Of a stretch of 64,000 nucleotides of DNA, positions 30,082 through 41,475 are shown piece after piece. The stretch covers positions 239,870,584 through 239,934,583 of the forward strand of contig NC_134570.1 in NCBI RefSeq assembly GCF_050947875.1. Direction: 5' to 3'. The stretch is from Dermacentor variabilis. Lineage: Eukaryota > Arthropoda > Arachnida > Ixodida > Ixodidae. A program made the position numbers and the translations under genes. Within the stretch, counting starts at the first letter, position 1, and every line of letters starts with the position of its first letter. A model generated the notes under the pieces. The model was not told the origin of the DNA. It ran no database searches and saw only the letters and a program-made list of their open reading frames with translations.

Positions 30082-31134
30082 GATAATACAATAGTCCATA
30101 ATGCAATAAAACAAATTATAGACGCCCACCTCACAAACCAACGAGAACGCCTAGCAACAGGAACCAACAGGAAGAACAGTCCTCGCGTGCCTACGTTACC
30201 CCACACACGGCAAAGGCCATGAACAAGCAATCCATCTGGCCCCCAACTTCCGGGAGCACATCAAGGTAGCCTCTATCGCCAGAAGCATTCTCCCGGAACA
30301 TCATGCCGATCGTCACCAAGCTAACGCAAAAACTCTTCAGACAAAATGTGGCAGTCTCCCCATTACACTATACACAGATGCCGCGCAGCACCCCCAAAAA
30401 GAAGCCACGATGGCCAGCGTTGTAGAACATAACCTTCAAGAGGTGGTTTTGATGACGGTCCGCACTGCCAGCGCCCTAGTAGCGGAGGGGACAGCCATCG
30501 CTTTGGCCATCACCTCTAGTCTGACCAACGAGTACGTCACAATTATTACTGACTCCCAGACAGCTTGCCTTAGCTACGCGAGAGGCAGAATATCTTCAGT
30601 CGCCCACCGACTCCTCAAACAAAACTCCCAATTCCCGGACGTTGAAATAGTATGGACTCCAGGACACGAGTCCCTCCGTGGAAATCAGCGTGCGCACGCT
30701 GTAGCCCGAGCTCATGGCTCCCAGGCGCCATAAGAGAGGGATACGGCCGCATCTATGGAGCCCATACCTTTACATTACAACGCCATACTACAACACCACA
30801 GATTGAACAGACAACAATACTCACCTCCACACAAGACCCTCTCAAGTGAAAACGCCGTAACATCGCGACAATTACAAACCAATACATGCCCCTATTTAAG
30901 CAGACTACGCACAATACACCCTACACTATACTCATACAAATGTGCCCTTCGTAACGACTACACCTCCCTATATCACACCACATAGGCCTGCCCCAACGTC
31001 AAGGCAGCCCCGCAAATACACAACCCCACACCCGAGCAGCGGGAGGCCATGCTGACTAGTTCGGACCCTCGTAACCAGCAGCAGCTGGTGCGGCGGGCCC
31101 GGGAGACAGCAAGAGCCGCAGGAGCCCTCGACTA
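30082..31134 (+). pseudogene. I-type LINE ORF2 fragment: RNase H and C-terminus (third family)
   Basis: RNase H: LYTDAAQHPQK, LVAEGTAIALAI, ITDSQTACLSY and EIVWTPGHESLRGN. It breaks at the stop at 30733. The rest of the tail is readable only across frames, ending near RRARETARAAGALD and a stop at about 31134, followed by TTTTTTTAATAAATG. It differs from families A and B. The 5' side is truncated at the SINE. Confidence 0.7.
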
Positions 31135-31232
31135 AGGGCTCCTCCCGCACGAACAGAAAGACACCTGCTTGCCCTTTCTTTTTTTAATAAATGTTTCCCC
31201 TCTTCATTCTTGCAAATGTTCGATGAAACAAC

Positions 31233-31235
<3 letters not shown>

Positions 31236-31279
<44 letters not shown>
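31236..31279. repeat. (TA)n microsatellite
   Basis: About 22 TA units. Confidence 0.95.
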
Positions 31280-31283
<4 letters not shown>

Positions 31284-31689
31284 TGCACATGACTTCCTCT
31301 TTGAATCGTGCAGTACATGTTAGTTTTTCACGACATGCTTCACGACAAGGCCTGGCATGGAGTACTCCTGTCAAGGGTAGCGGAGCGAACCAGCGCGCAG
31401 CACGGGTGGTAAGGACTGCCTTAGCCTTAGCGGACTGCCTTAGCGGCCGAGGACCAATACCCAATGACAGCTTTCGTTTGATGTGTTATTGGCACGCTAG
31501 TTTATTGTAAAATATTCATTGAAAGTTGTACAGAAGTTCATGTTCATGACTGGGCGAAGCATATTCGAGCGGGTCCAAGTGGCACATATTGTAAAGATCG
31601 CCAGTGCCAGCGCTGCGGACGCACTTCGCGACGGCTCTGCCTTTATGAATGTTTTCTGCAGAATTATCGAGTCAAATATCTGAAAACCG
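31280..31689. other. Unassigned stretch
   Basis: No gene recognised. It contains a small imperfect direct repeat around GGACTGCCTTAGC (31411-31445). Confidence 0.4.
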
Positions 31690-31949
31690 ACCAGCATCGG
31701 ATAGAGCAAATCGAGCCGAACCCAGGGACACCGGGACCCGGGATGAGCGACCTTTTTCGAAGATTTTTCGAAGTGAGAAGCACAGCTAAGCTTAACGCCG
31801 ACTAGGCCTATAGCGGACCCCTACCGGCCCCCGGCAGGGCGGAAAACGGTGTCGCAGTGTAAACCAGAGCATCGGAAGCACTTCCGAAACGGAGGTACGC
31901 AAGGCAGAAGTGGGGAAAACCCTGAATACCAAGTCCACAGAAGAAAAAA

Positions 31950-33158
31950 AATGATCCCACGAGCCGAGCCGAGGACGGCGACTAAGATGGATGGATCTAA
32001 GTTACGCACAAAAGAAAGGGCCGCGCCAACGCTACCCAAGAGGCAGGCAAGCAAGGCGCCCACTGGAGAAGCCCGACGCGCAAAGGCGGGAAGAGCATAG
32101 TGAACAAGATTCTACGAGCAAGCAAGATGCCCAGGCTACGTAGAGACGACATCAAGGTAATCGTCAGACCGAGAAACGGGCTGAACATCAGAAACACGTG
32201 CAGCGCCAGCCTAGACCTTGCGATACGCAATGAAGCAGGAGTGAGCAGAGACGAAATAATCACGATGTGCCCCAATCACACGCAAAACATCCTGGTTATA
32301 GGCACACCGGTCGAGACGACGGCGACGAAAGTCGCCAAAATCAAGGAATTAACAATAAACGGGAGGAAGTACGTGACCAACGCGTACGTCTCGGCACCAA
32401 AAGAGATGGCCAAGGGGATAATCCGCAACATACCCCTGAATTACACACAAGACCAGCTGGTGCACGCACTGGTGAATGTGAGGAACCCTTCCCTGGTGTA
32501 TGCCAAGAGACTGGGCAGCACGACCACCGTGATACTACTGTACGAGGGCAACAGGGTCCCCGCGTGGGCGCACTTCAACAGCATCGTGATGAGAGTATCC
32601 CTCTATCGGAAACAAATAGACTTTTGTACAGAGTGTGACAGGCTCGGGCATAGAGCCGATGTGTGCCCCAGACCGGACGACAAGCTGTGCCCGGCATGCG
32701 GTAGCAAAAACCCGGCCAAAGACCATGACTGCACACCTACATGCAAGCTCTGCGGAGAAGCTCACCCCACGGCGGACCGGACTTGCAGGGCTATATACAA
32801 GACGCCGTAGGTGGTCAAACTAAGAAGATGGACAGCGAGAAGAAACGAGGAAGAACTCTGGCGAGTAGCCGGCTCACAAGACCCCGATGGCGGGGAAAGC
32901 AACCACACACAACCATCTCCCGCACCCAGTTCCAAGTCCAGGTCCAGATCCAGATCCATGTCCAAGCCGGGAGCGCGGGGACGACCGCTCTCGAGGTCCA
33001 GGAACAGGGACAGGACCGGGAGTGGGTCCAGATTCACCTCGAGAGGGAGGAAGCCGGAAACGAAGGGGAAGAAGCAAGAATCAGACGACACCAGCAAAGG
33101 TGAGCTGGTCAGACGTAGTGGCCAATCGCGAATCGGGAAGGTCCGGCAATACCAGTAA
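31950..33158 (+). pseudogene. Family B ORF1 (gag-like), copy B2
   Basis: Shows RRDDIKVIVRPRNGLNI and IIRNIPLNYTQDQLV (RRM-like gag region). The knuckles are CTECDRLGHRADVC and CPACGSKNPAKDHDC, then CKLCGEAHPTADRTC. An in-frame TAG at 32810 replaces the residue after YKTP; beyond it an SR/KS-rich basic stretch follows as in B1. A frameshift near 32095 separates the N-terminal part. The remaining coiled-coil part continues in other frames to about 33660. Confidence 0.72.
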
Positions 33159-33683
33159 AGATAGGGGCAAGTACGAACACATAGAGGAACGCGTGAAGGA
33201 ATATCGAACGGAAAACTAGCTACTCAGACAGGAGCTAGAAAAAAAAAAAAAACAGTGAATCGGCCATAAAAATTGACGAGATACGGAAAACACTTAATGA
33301 AATACTAACCAAAATGCATACACAATCGTCGCCCCCGTCTACCACCTTCGCCTCCGTCTCCACCCCATCCACCGAAGCCATGGAGGAGGAAGTGGATGTG
33401 TTAGCAGATGTGGCACACCCACTGGGCGCCAAGCGTAAAATCCCGGAGACCAAGACCAACGAACAGGTCGCTTCGGTACAGGAGGTCCAGAGACGCCGAC
33501 CTAGCACAAAAAAACTGACGTCCTTGAGGACATGCTCAACAAGCTCTCGGACAAAATGGAGAAAATGTTCGATATGCTGGCGGCGCGCATTAGTGACAGC
33601 GAGGAAGAGAGGAAGGCGCAGGCGCTAAAGTACGACAGGCGGCTCGCAGAGCTGGAGAAGAAGACCTCGTAAAGATGGCGGGC

Positions 33684-36600
33684 ACCAAAAAAGGGAAGGC
33701 TCGTCATATGGCAGCGGAACTTCCGCAGTTTCTCAAACAAAAAAGCAACGACGACACAATACATTAAAATGACCTCAAAAAGAAAAAAAGCCCGACGTAA
33801 TCATTCTCCAGGAAACACTCCACCACGCCAAAATTTCCGGATACGCCACCCACAAACAACGCACAAAAGGGACGGGGAGGGACATAGTCGTGACCACATT
33901 AGTCAAAAAAGGAATGGTGGTGATCCCGCGAATTATGAGAAAAATTACGGACATTAGCCACATCCTCATAGGAGTCGTGCCACGCAGCAAGAAGGAGAGC
34001 AGCACTTTCGTCCTGAACGTCTATAGCAGCCCGTCCAAAAAGGGCCTAACACACAATTTTGAAGATTTAGTTTACGAAACGATGACCATCGCGGGCGACA
34101 AAGGCTCGTCATCGGAGGGGACTTCAACGCTCCACACACGCAGTGGGGATATGGACACTCGTCCAAGAAGGGAAAAGATCTGGCCGACCTCGTAGAAAAG
34201 GCCGGCTTCACCCTTCTCAACGAGCCGGCCTCACACACCAGAGTGGGTGCGGGCCCCCATGGGGACACCACACCAGACCTAACGCTATGCAGGAGAGCCG
34301 GGAGAATCACCTGGGAGAACACCTTCGAGGATCTGAGGAGCGATCACAGGATACTCAGTATAGCCCTAGAAGATACCCGCATCACGAAGGGAATAAAACT
34401 TAAGTTCTGGCTGGTAGACTGGGACAAATTCCGCAAAATCAGAGATGAAAGAGAACAGGGACCCATAATAAACATAGAAGAATGGAACGGAGAGCTGCTA
34501 AGAGATGTAGAGAAGGCCACGACCGAGATGGAGTGGGACGACTGGGAGGGTCGACGCGAACACGAAGACGACGACAACGGTGGTGGTCAGCCTCCGCGGA
34601 TGGACAGCAGGCTCGCGCACCTCGTACAAACCAAAAAAATCCACCCAGAAACGTTTGCAAGGACAAAAGCACAATAAAAATCTAAGGGGCAAAATCGCGG
34701 AACTAAATAAGAACATCGAAGCACACTGCGCCCAGTAATGCAATCACGATTGGGACGAGGTATGCGACGCCATGGACGGCAACGTCAACACGGGCAAGAC
34801 GTGGAAGATCCTCAAGCACCTGCTCGACCCGTACGGAACGAAGACAGCGGCGAAAGCGGAAATTACCATCTTCAGGCACAAGTACAAAGGAAACATCCAT
34901 GAAATGGGTGATGAAATCCTCAAGCTGTACCTTGAGAGACCTCCAGCCGTTGAACACCGGAACTACTCGGGCTCTCCCAATGAAGACCTCGACAGAGATT
35001 TCTCCCAGCAAGAAATCAAAGCGGTCCTGCAGACCATCAAGACCAAGTCGGCTCCGGGCCCCCACAAAGTGACCAACAAGATGCTCCGGAACCTGGACGA
35101 CCAGGCAACGAGCCGCTTGACAGACTACATCAACGAGTGCTGGCGGAACGGCGGGATACTTGACGAATGCAAGAGGTCCGACGTGATCTTTATCCCCAAG
35201 CCGGGTAAAGCCTTAGAAATACAGAACATGCGGCCGATCTCTCTCACTTCCTACGTTGGTAAAGTGATGGAGCACGCTTGCCTGAGTAGAGTAAACGGCT
35301 ACCTGGAGCCAAACGCCGTTTATCACAGCAACACGATTGGCTTCAGAAGAGGGCTCTCTACAAGACGCCATGATACAACTCAAGAAGCAAGTCATAGACA
35401 CCACGGAGCGGGGCTTGAAGGCAATACTTGGACTTGATCTAAAGAAGGCCTTCGAGAGGATCAAGCACATGCCATCCTCGACAGAATCGCGCAAATCGGC
35501 CTGGGCGAACGAACGTATAAATATATCCGAAATTTATTTACGGTAAGAACAGCCAGAATCAGACTGGACGAGGAGAAGAGTATCCAGGTGGACATGGGCA
35601 GCGCTGGCACACCGCAAGGGTCTGTCGTGTCACCGATGCTCTTCAACCTCGTCATGATTGGACTATCGGAAAAACTGGAGCGAATAGAAGACATTAATCA
35701 CACCGTTTATACAGATGACATTACGATTTGGACCACGAAGGACGCAAGCGAAGGCGATAGGGAGAAGACTTCAAGGGGCGGTGGAGGCAATCGAAAATCA
35801 TCTGGAGGGCACCGGACTAGAACGCTCGCCGGAGAAATCGGAACTGCTGCTCTACCACCCCAGGAGGCTCGGCAAACCGTCCAGTGATGTTGCGGAACTA
35901 CACAAAAGGGGAATCAGATTAAACACGAGAAAAGGCACGGAGATACCCATGGTCCAAAAGATAAGAGTGCTGGGTCTCTGGATCGAAGCCAGGGGAACAA
36001 ACACGGAAACTATAACACGCCTGGAAAAGAAAGTGACGGCGACCATTCGGCTAATACAGAAAGTCTCCAACAACAGGAGGAGCATTAAAGAAAGAAACGT
36101 CGTACGGCTCGTTCAGGCCTTTGCGATCAGCCGCGCCGCGTACGTGGCGGCGTTCGTCCACTGGAACAAGGCTGATAAAGACAAGATCGCCGCGCTCACT
36201 AGAAAAGCTTAAGAACAGCACTAGTCTCCCCCAAAACACAAGAAACGAAAAGTTAGTACAACTCGGGGTACATAACACGCTGGAGGAAATCGCGGAAGCA
36301 CAGAGGATAGCGCAACTCGTAAGACACTCCGGAAGAGAAAGCAGAGAAATCATGGAAAAGATCGGCATAGGCTACCACGGAATGAACGGCCCCAAGACGC
36401 AGATTCACCCAGACGTCTGAGCCGCAATTAGCACAGAAAATATCGCGAAGAACATGCACCCCGTGCACAATGTCGAGAGGAGAAAATGCCGCACGAAAAC
36501 GATTCTCAATAACCACGGCGCGCGGGAGGGGGTGCTCTTCGTAGACGCCGCCCAGTACCCCCGAAACCGGGACGACAATGGTGGTGTCGGCGCTGACAAA

Positions 36601-37494
36601 GGTAACTCCCTCTTCGCAATGGAGGTCGTATGCACGAAAGGAAAGACTGTAACTGCGGGCTCCGTAAAGACCGGATCGTCGGAGGCAGCGGAAGAAACGG
36701 CAATAGCATTGGCTGTAATCAACGGTCGACGACAATACAGAACAATAATCAGCGACTCCAAGACGGCTATTAGGAACTTCACAAAGGGGTGGGTTTCCAC
36801 TGAAGCGGCCAAAATCCTGAAGCGCAGAGCAGAAGACTTTAAGAACGGCAAAATTACACCCAAATACCTCAAATGGATCCCGGCACATATGGGAGATGTA
36901 ACCATGAGCGCCCCTCCCAGCCTCAACGAGAAGGCCCACCGAGCCTTGCGAAAACTAACCCACCGCGGCCCGGACAGTGACGGCCCAACACACCGAAACC
37001 CCCAGGGAAGGGGTAAGGACTGCGGCGGAGGCGATGGAGAAGACGGAGGAGGCGACGACGACGAAGAAGCGATAAAAGACGACAGAGACAGACTGGTCAC
37101 TTACCACGACATACTGACACACTACACGAAACAAAGAGAAGCATACCCACAACCCCACAAACTTGACAGGTCTCAAGAAACAGATTGAAGAAGGTTGCAA
37201 ACCAGAACGTTCCGAAACCGAGTACACTTAAACAGAATAAATCCAACACACTACCAAGACGCGAGCTGCAAGCTCTGCAAACGCGAACACGCAGACATGG
37301 CACACATCTTATGGAAGTGCACACAGATCATATCAGTACATGTAGAAGACAAGATAAAACCGGACCTTCTCGAGGAGCGATGGCTAAGCGCTCTGACTAT
37401 CTCGGAGCTACACGACCAATTATGGGCTATCCAGCGGGCCCGGGCAGCGATGAAAAGGCTACGCCTCACCGCACAGATTGCCCGGGTGGCCTGA
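33684..37494 (+). pseudogene. Family B ORF2 (endonuclease, RT, RNase H, tail), copy B2
   Basis: Endonuclease: WQRNF start, VIILQETLHH, FVLNVYSSP, GGDFNAPH near 34120, TTPDLTLC and RSDHRI. RT: KSAPGPHKVTNK, MRPISLTSYVGK, LGLDLKKAFERI, GTPQGSVVSPMLFN and YTDDITIW (35710). RNase H: LFVDAAQYP, EAAEETAIALAV, IISDSKTAI. The tail has CKLCKREHADMAHILWKC near 37270. Frameshifts are near 33790, 34110, 34670, 35360, 35560, 35740, 36210 and 37190. Active-site motifs are still readable. Confidence 0.75.
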
Positions 37495-37601
37495 GCCCGG
37501 GCTGGCAACCTCGCAGGTCCTTTTCACATTAAAGTTTCTTTCCGTCCGTCCGTCCGCCTCCCTTGCGCAAAGCCAAGACTGAAACTATGTGGAACACCCC
37601 G

Positions 37602-38087
37602 TGTAAAAAAAAAGAAAGTTCTCTACCGCGGACTCAGCTAGCTAACCACGCACTTGGTTAAAAAAACTAGCTCTGGTGGACAGCGGCCCGCGAATGTGCC
37701 ACTGCGGACCAGAAACACGCAACACAAAGTAAGGCACGCGCGCACACTCGCCCCAAGCGGCTCCCACGCAAAAAGGGCGCCTCGAGAATTTGGGAGAGCA
37801 AACAGACACACAACCTGTCTCTTTGAAACGCAACTTTACTCTTTCTACGACACAGGTTACTGTACACCGCCAGGGTCGTAAGACGCGGGGCTCGAGGCGG
37901 AGGGGAGGGGATGCCGGCGGTCAGCGAAGGTGGTCGACCCGGGGGTGGCGGAGAGGCTGCAGGCATGCAGCCCGCCGCTTGCAGGACTGTCTCCTCAATG
38001 TGTTCCGAGGCACCTCCATTTCTGAAAAAAAAACGGGGCCTGGTAGTGACGGCGCCGTGTTCGTTGCTTACGCTCGACCATCCTGCA
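37602..38087 (-). repeat. Gypsy-3 3' LTR
   Basis: 486 bases, clearly homologous to 40513-40974, with many small differences including G/A-rich indels near 37890. Confidence 0.82.
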
Positions 38088-38149
38088 CGATCTCGTCCCG
38101 ACAGTCTCATCAGTCCGACTCGCTTCCGCACTCGCTGTCCGACGCCAAC

Positions 38150-38824
38150 TTAAGTTGTTTTATCTGGCTTGCGGGGCGCTCGTGACGTAGTCTGGCCGCA
38201 TCGATGCCTTCGATATTCGTAGGTTCGAGATGCGATATGTGTCTGCACGCAGCACCTCTGTAACAATGTACGGGCCTCTGTGTTAAGTTGCGTCTTCGTG
38301 GGCTGCCCTGTGTCCTTAACTGTTTGTGGCCGTGGGGGCGGCGGTAGTCGATCACCATCTTGTATGCGCCATCCTTTCTTCCGCGCGAGAAGAACAGGGC
38401 TGCTGTAGTGGGAAGTACTGTCAGGGATTAATCCACATGATTTCAGCTCATCAGTAATGTCCTTCAGTACCCGCATTTCGTAGTAAGAGCTGCGGTATGG
38501 TGGCTGGAAAACCGGCTTGCTTCCAGGAAGCTCCGCGATTTTCATTTCAGCGATGTCGGTGCACCCTAATTTTTCTATTTTGAGAGGGAAGCAGTTGCTA
38601 TGCTTGTTGGGTAACGCGCAGAGCTGTGTTTTCTCTTTGTCAGAGACGATCAAGCCAACATTAATATCGCCTCCGCTAATTGGTTGCGGCGCAGACGTGT
38701 CCTCGTTGGCGGCCAGTAGGACTTGCTCTGATATGTTGCAAGGAGCGGGTGGACGCATGAATATCTGTCCTTGCTTCAGCTGCAAAGTGACGTTGCTGTA
38801 GTTTGTAACGGAGACACTCACCAC
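38150..38824 (-). pseudogene. Gypsy-3 RT N-terminal fragment
   Basis: Reads KPVFQPPYRSSYYEMRVLKD, ELKSCGLIPDSTSHYSSPVLLARKK and, in another frame, MVIDYRRPHGH; the motifs stop there. The catalytic YXDD and everything after it are absent, consistent with an internal deletion near 38350. Confidence 0.75.
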
Positions 38825-39009
38825 ATCGATTGCACCAAGGAAGGCGTTCCTGACACAAACAAGATCGTTCGCGGAGGAACCTCAACGTTCTCGCAACACG
38901 TGACTTCTCTCGGTCCCTCCAGTTCTGCAACAAGACCTGTCAGCTTTTGTGGTTCCCTTTGGTTTAGCAAATGGGCACGCCCACCACTACGGACCAGAAG
39001 CAAATCGGG

Positions 39010-39492
39010 CTACTCAATCACGTCCGTACCAACGATGACGTCCAGTCCAACAAGGGCGTCGTCGCTGACTATGTAAATGTGGACGGCGGGAAGATCAACA
39101 TCATCGACGCGCACCTTTAAGTCTAGTTCACCGAGGGATGACTGCTGTCCACCGACCCCACGTATGGCCGCCCCGGGAGGCGCCGTAACCTTCCTGTTCA
39201 GCTGCATTGCACGCCCCAGCTTGATCAAGCTCGCATGGACACCCATATCGAGAAGAGTGACCATCCATTCGCGGTCAATGCAAACGCTTTTGTACATCCT
39301 TTTTAAAGGTGTGGTGCGTACAATATTGGTCACATTTTCTGAGCGGCTCTGATTCGCACAAAATATCGCGCTGTGCCCTTCGCTGTTACACTTCGCGCAG
39401 TGAAGTAGGCGCCGTGGCTCAGAACACTGACGCGACAGGCGACCTAGCTGTTTTCTGGCAGTTGTAAAACGCACTCCATTCGCGCGTCGCAT
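39010..39492 (-). pseudogene. Gypsy-3 nucleocapsid knuckle and protease
   Basis: CAKCNSEGHSAIFC is a complete CX2CX4HX4C knuckle. In the protease the active-site triad reads LLDMG instead of DTG or DSG, so activity is probably lost; VGLDVIVGTDVI is the second motif. Confidence 0.72.
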
Positions 39493-39527
39493 TTCTTCTC
39501 GTATGGTACTGCTGCGAACAGAACCGT

Positions 39528-40441
39528 TTACTTGTGTTTAAGAAGGAAATGGCTGGTGGCCACTGCCCAGTCGGCTTTGGCTGCCGAATCTTTGTTCCGA
39601 TGGGAATTGTTTTTGGCGGCTTTCTGCGACATTTTCTTAGGTTTTGATGACTTTAAGCAACTCGTCCACACTGTGTAGTTTCTGTCCCGCAGCGCGAACC
39701 TCATTTCAGTCGACCAGAGACATCTGATAATCTCGGTAATTGTGTCCGGCAGACTTAGCTTGACTCTGGCGCACATTCTTTCCTTTTCTCCGACGTCACC
39801 TCCTCGTCACGACTCTGGACTCGTTCGGCCATTCTCCTCCATGAATCCGGGAAGCTTTCTTCAGTCACGAAGGCTGATTTCAATGCAGTTACGAACTCTT
39901 GCTATGACTGATGCCTTGTTACTGACGAGATTAGCGAATCCTGAGCGGGGCCCTGCAGCTTGAGGTGATTTGCAGTTAGGCGTTGTTGTTCAGACCAGTT
40001 GGCTACGCCCGCAACGCGCGGAAATGTTTCCAGCCAATCTTCGGCACTGATTCGGGCGCTGTCTCCGTTAAAGCTTGGGATTGCGGTAGAGGGGTCCGGA
40101 CTCACATGAACAGTTGTCGCTGTCGAGGGCGCATTCATCCTTTCCATCATGCGGGCCATTGCAGAAAAGGCCTCGATGAGCAGTCCCAAGATGGCGTTGC
40201 TCGGGCCTTGATCCGGCTGGAACGACGGTGTTGAGGGAGCAGAAGTAGAGCCGCCGAGCTCCTGAATGTCCTCCTGCAGTCGCGAAAGCTGGGCGACTTT
40301 TTCTTGGAGCTGGTGTGTTGCGCCGCGATCATTGCGTTGCCTGCTGTCTTGTTGGGGCTCGGTGGCGCTCGTCACCTCTTCAGCAGCGCGTGACTGTGCA
40401 GCAAGACGTGCGTTGCACGGATGTTCGCCGTCCTGGCTCAT
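39528..40441 (-). pseudogene. Gypsy-3 gag
   Basis: Starts MSQDGEHPCNARLAAQ, then a Gln/Glu-rich helical region, ARMMERMNAP, AIPSFNGDSARISAEDWLE and LTANHLKLQGPAQD (Gypsy capsid pattern). A frameshift near 39900 leads to a second part (39528-39776) rich in Lys/Ser. Confidence 0.7.
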
Positions 40442-40462
40442 CTTTACGGGCTTGTTGGGAAT

Positions 40463-40476
40463 ATCCCACTTCTGAG
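40463..40476 (-). other. Primer binding site of Gypsy-3
   Basis: The plus strand reads ATCCCACTTCTGA; its complement TCAGAAGTGGGAT fits pairing to a tRNA-Leu-like 3' end just inside the CCA (from general knowledge). It places the inner LTR edge at 40477. Confidence 0.55.
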
Positions 40477-40974
40477 TGTAAAAAAAGAAAATTTCTCTAC
40501 CACGGTTCTGAGTGTAAAAAAAAAAGAAAGTTCTCTACCGCGAACTCAGCTATCTAACCACGCACTTGGTTAAAAAAACTAGCTCTGGTCGACAGCGGCC
40601 CGCGAATGTGCCACTGCGGACCAGAAACACGCAACGCAAAGTAAGGCACAGGCGTACACTCGCCTGAGCAGTTCCCACGCAAAAAGGGCGCCTCGCGAAC
40701 TTGGGGGAGCAAACAAACACACAACCTTTCTATTTGAAACGCAACTTTACTCTCTCTACGACACAGGCTACTGTACACCGCCAGGGTAGTAAGACGGCGA
40801 GATGCCGGCGGTCAGCGAAGGGGGTCGAACCGGGGGTGGCGGCGAGGCTGCAGGCATGCAGCCCGTCGCTTGCGGGACTGTCTCCTCAATGTGTTCGAGG
40901 CACCTCGGTTTCTGAGAAAAACGGGGCCTGGTAGTGACGGTGCCGTGTTCATTGCTCACACCCGGTTTTCTGCA
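40477..40974 (-). repeat. Gypsy-3 5' LTR with duplicated inner edge
   Basis: The LTR edge TGTAAAAAAA...TCTCTACC occurs twice in tandem, 40477-40512 and from 40513, so the inner ~36 bases are duplicated. Confidence 0.72.
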
Positions 40975-40977
40975 ACT

Positions 40978-41209
40978 GCCTCTGGTAGGCTTTTGCGAAA
41001 GCCTACTCATTCCTTATTGGTATGTGCGACACACCGATTTGTGACTCGTGCAACTGTGAAGAGACAATCAAGCACATGTTGCGCTTTTGTAATCTCTGTG
41101 AGATCGAACGCGACGTTCTTCGGACGTTATTAAACCAATTAGACAGCAAACCATTTTCAGAAACTTATGCTATCTTCGACTGTTCGCCTCCATCCCCCGA
41201 AGCAGAGTA
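40978..41209 (+). pseudogene. Jockey-like LINE ORF2 C-terminal end
   Basis: AFAKAYSFLIGMCDTPICDS, then CNCEETIKHMLRFC and RTLLNQLDSKPFSE, the Cys/His tail seen after the RNase H-like region in Jockey/I elements. A stop lies in AFAK's preceding codon; it ends at the TAG at about 41209. Confidence 0.65.
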
Positions 41210-41214
41210 GAGCA

Positions 41215-41384
41215 GATCCGACGTGCCTCGAACTCAGGCCGAGAACAATCGCTCAAGCCGAACGTGTGACTCGCTTTCGGAGGAGAAAACGGCAAACGCG
41301 GAAGCACGTGACTGCAGCAAAAATTCGGTTTCTAGTCGGAGCCGTGTCGAAGTGTAGCCAATGCTCCTGGCGCTTTCAAGCAAA
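41215..41384 (+). promoter_or_regulatory. CpG-rich putative host promoter and 5' UTR
   Basis: GC- and CpG-rich relative to the A/T-rich sequence downstream. It has a CACGTG E-box (41305-41310) and a CCAAT box (41357-41361) shortly upstream of an ATG in good context. No TATA box is clear. Inference from composition and position. Confidence 0.5.
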
Positions 41385-41475
41385 ATGGCGGACGCGTGGC
41401 CGTTCGGCGGGACGCTGGAATCCAGGGGGTCGTCGCCAACTCCGCAGATTCTTTTCGCCTCGATGATTGTGGATG
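41385..41475 (+). CDS. Putative host gene, exon 1 (coding start)
   Basis: Opens CAAAATGGCGGAC (A at -3, G at +4) and codes MADAWPFGG... to SMIVD plus one base. It ends ATG|GTAAGT, a consensus 5' splice site, in phase 1. I do not recognise the protein. The join to the segment at 43430 keeps the frame open, which is the main support. The sequence around it lacks transposon motifs for 4 kb. Confidence 0.55.

Larger units (their letters stand above)
31690..37556 (+). mobile_element. I-superfamily LINE, family B, copy B2
   Basis: Plus-strand, near full length: ORF1 at about 31950-33158, ORF2 33684-37494, and a 3' end at TTTCCGTCCGTCCGTCCG (37530-37556). The domain order and many motifs match B1. 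The left edge is an estimate, as no target duplication was found. Coding regions carry many frameshifts. Confidence 0.75.
37602..40974 (-). mobile_element. Internally deleted Ty3/Gypsy element, Gypsy-3
   Basis: LTRs of about 486 and 498 bases (TGTAAAAAAA...CTGCA) surround only 2.4 kb. In minus order: PBS, gag (40441-39528), knuckle plus protease (39492-39010), and the start of the RT (38824-38150). Most of RT, all of RNase H and integrase are missing. No target duplication is visible. Different lineage from Gypsy-1 and -2. Confidence 0.82.

Noticed and set aside
31169..31510. Frames with repeated Tyr-Ile
   Set aside because: Translation of the TA microsatellite.
41167..41466. 99-codon Arg-rich frame over the host exon
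   Set aside because: Out-of-frame reading of the CpG-rich start region; the phase-compatible splice pair supports the other frame.
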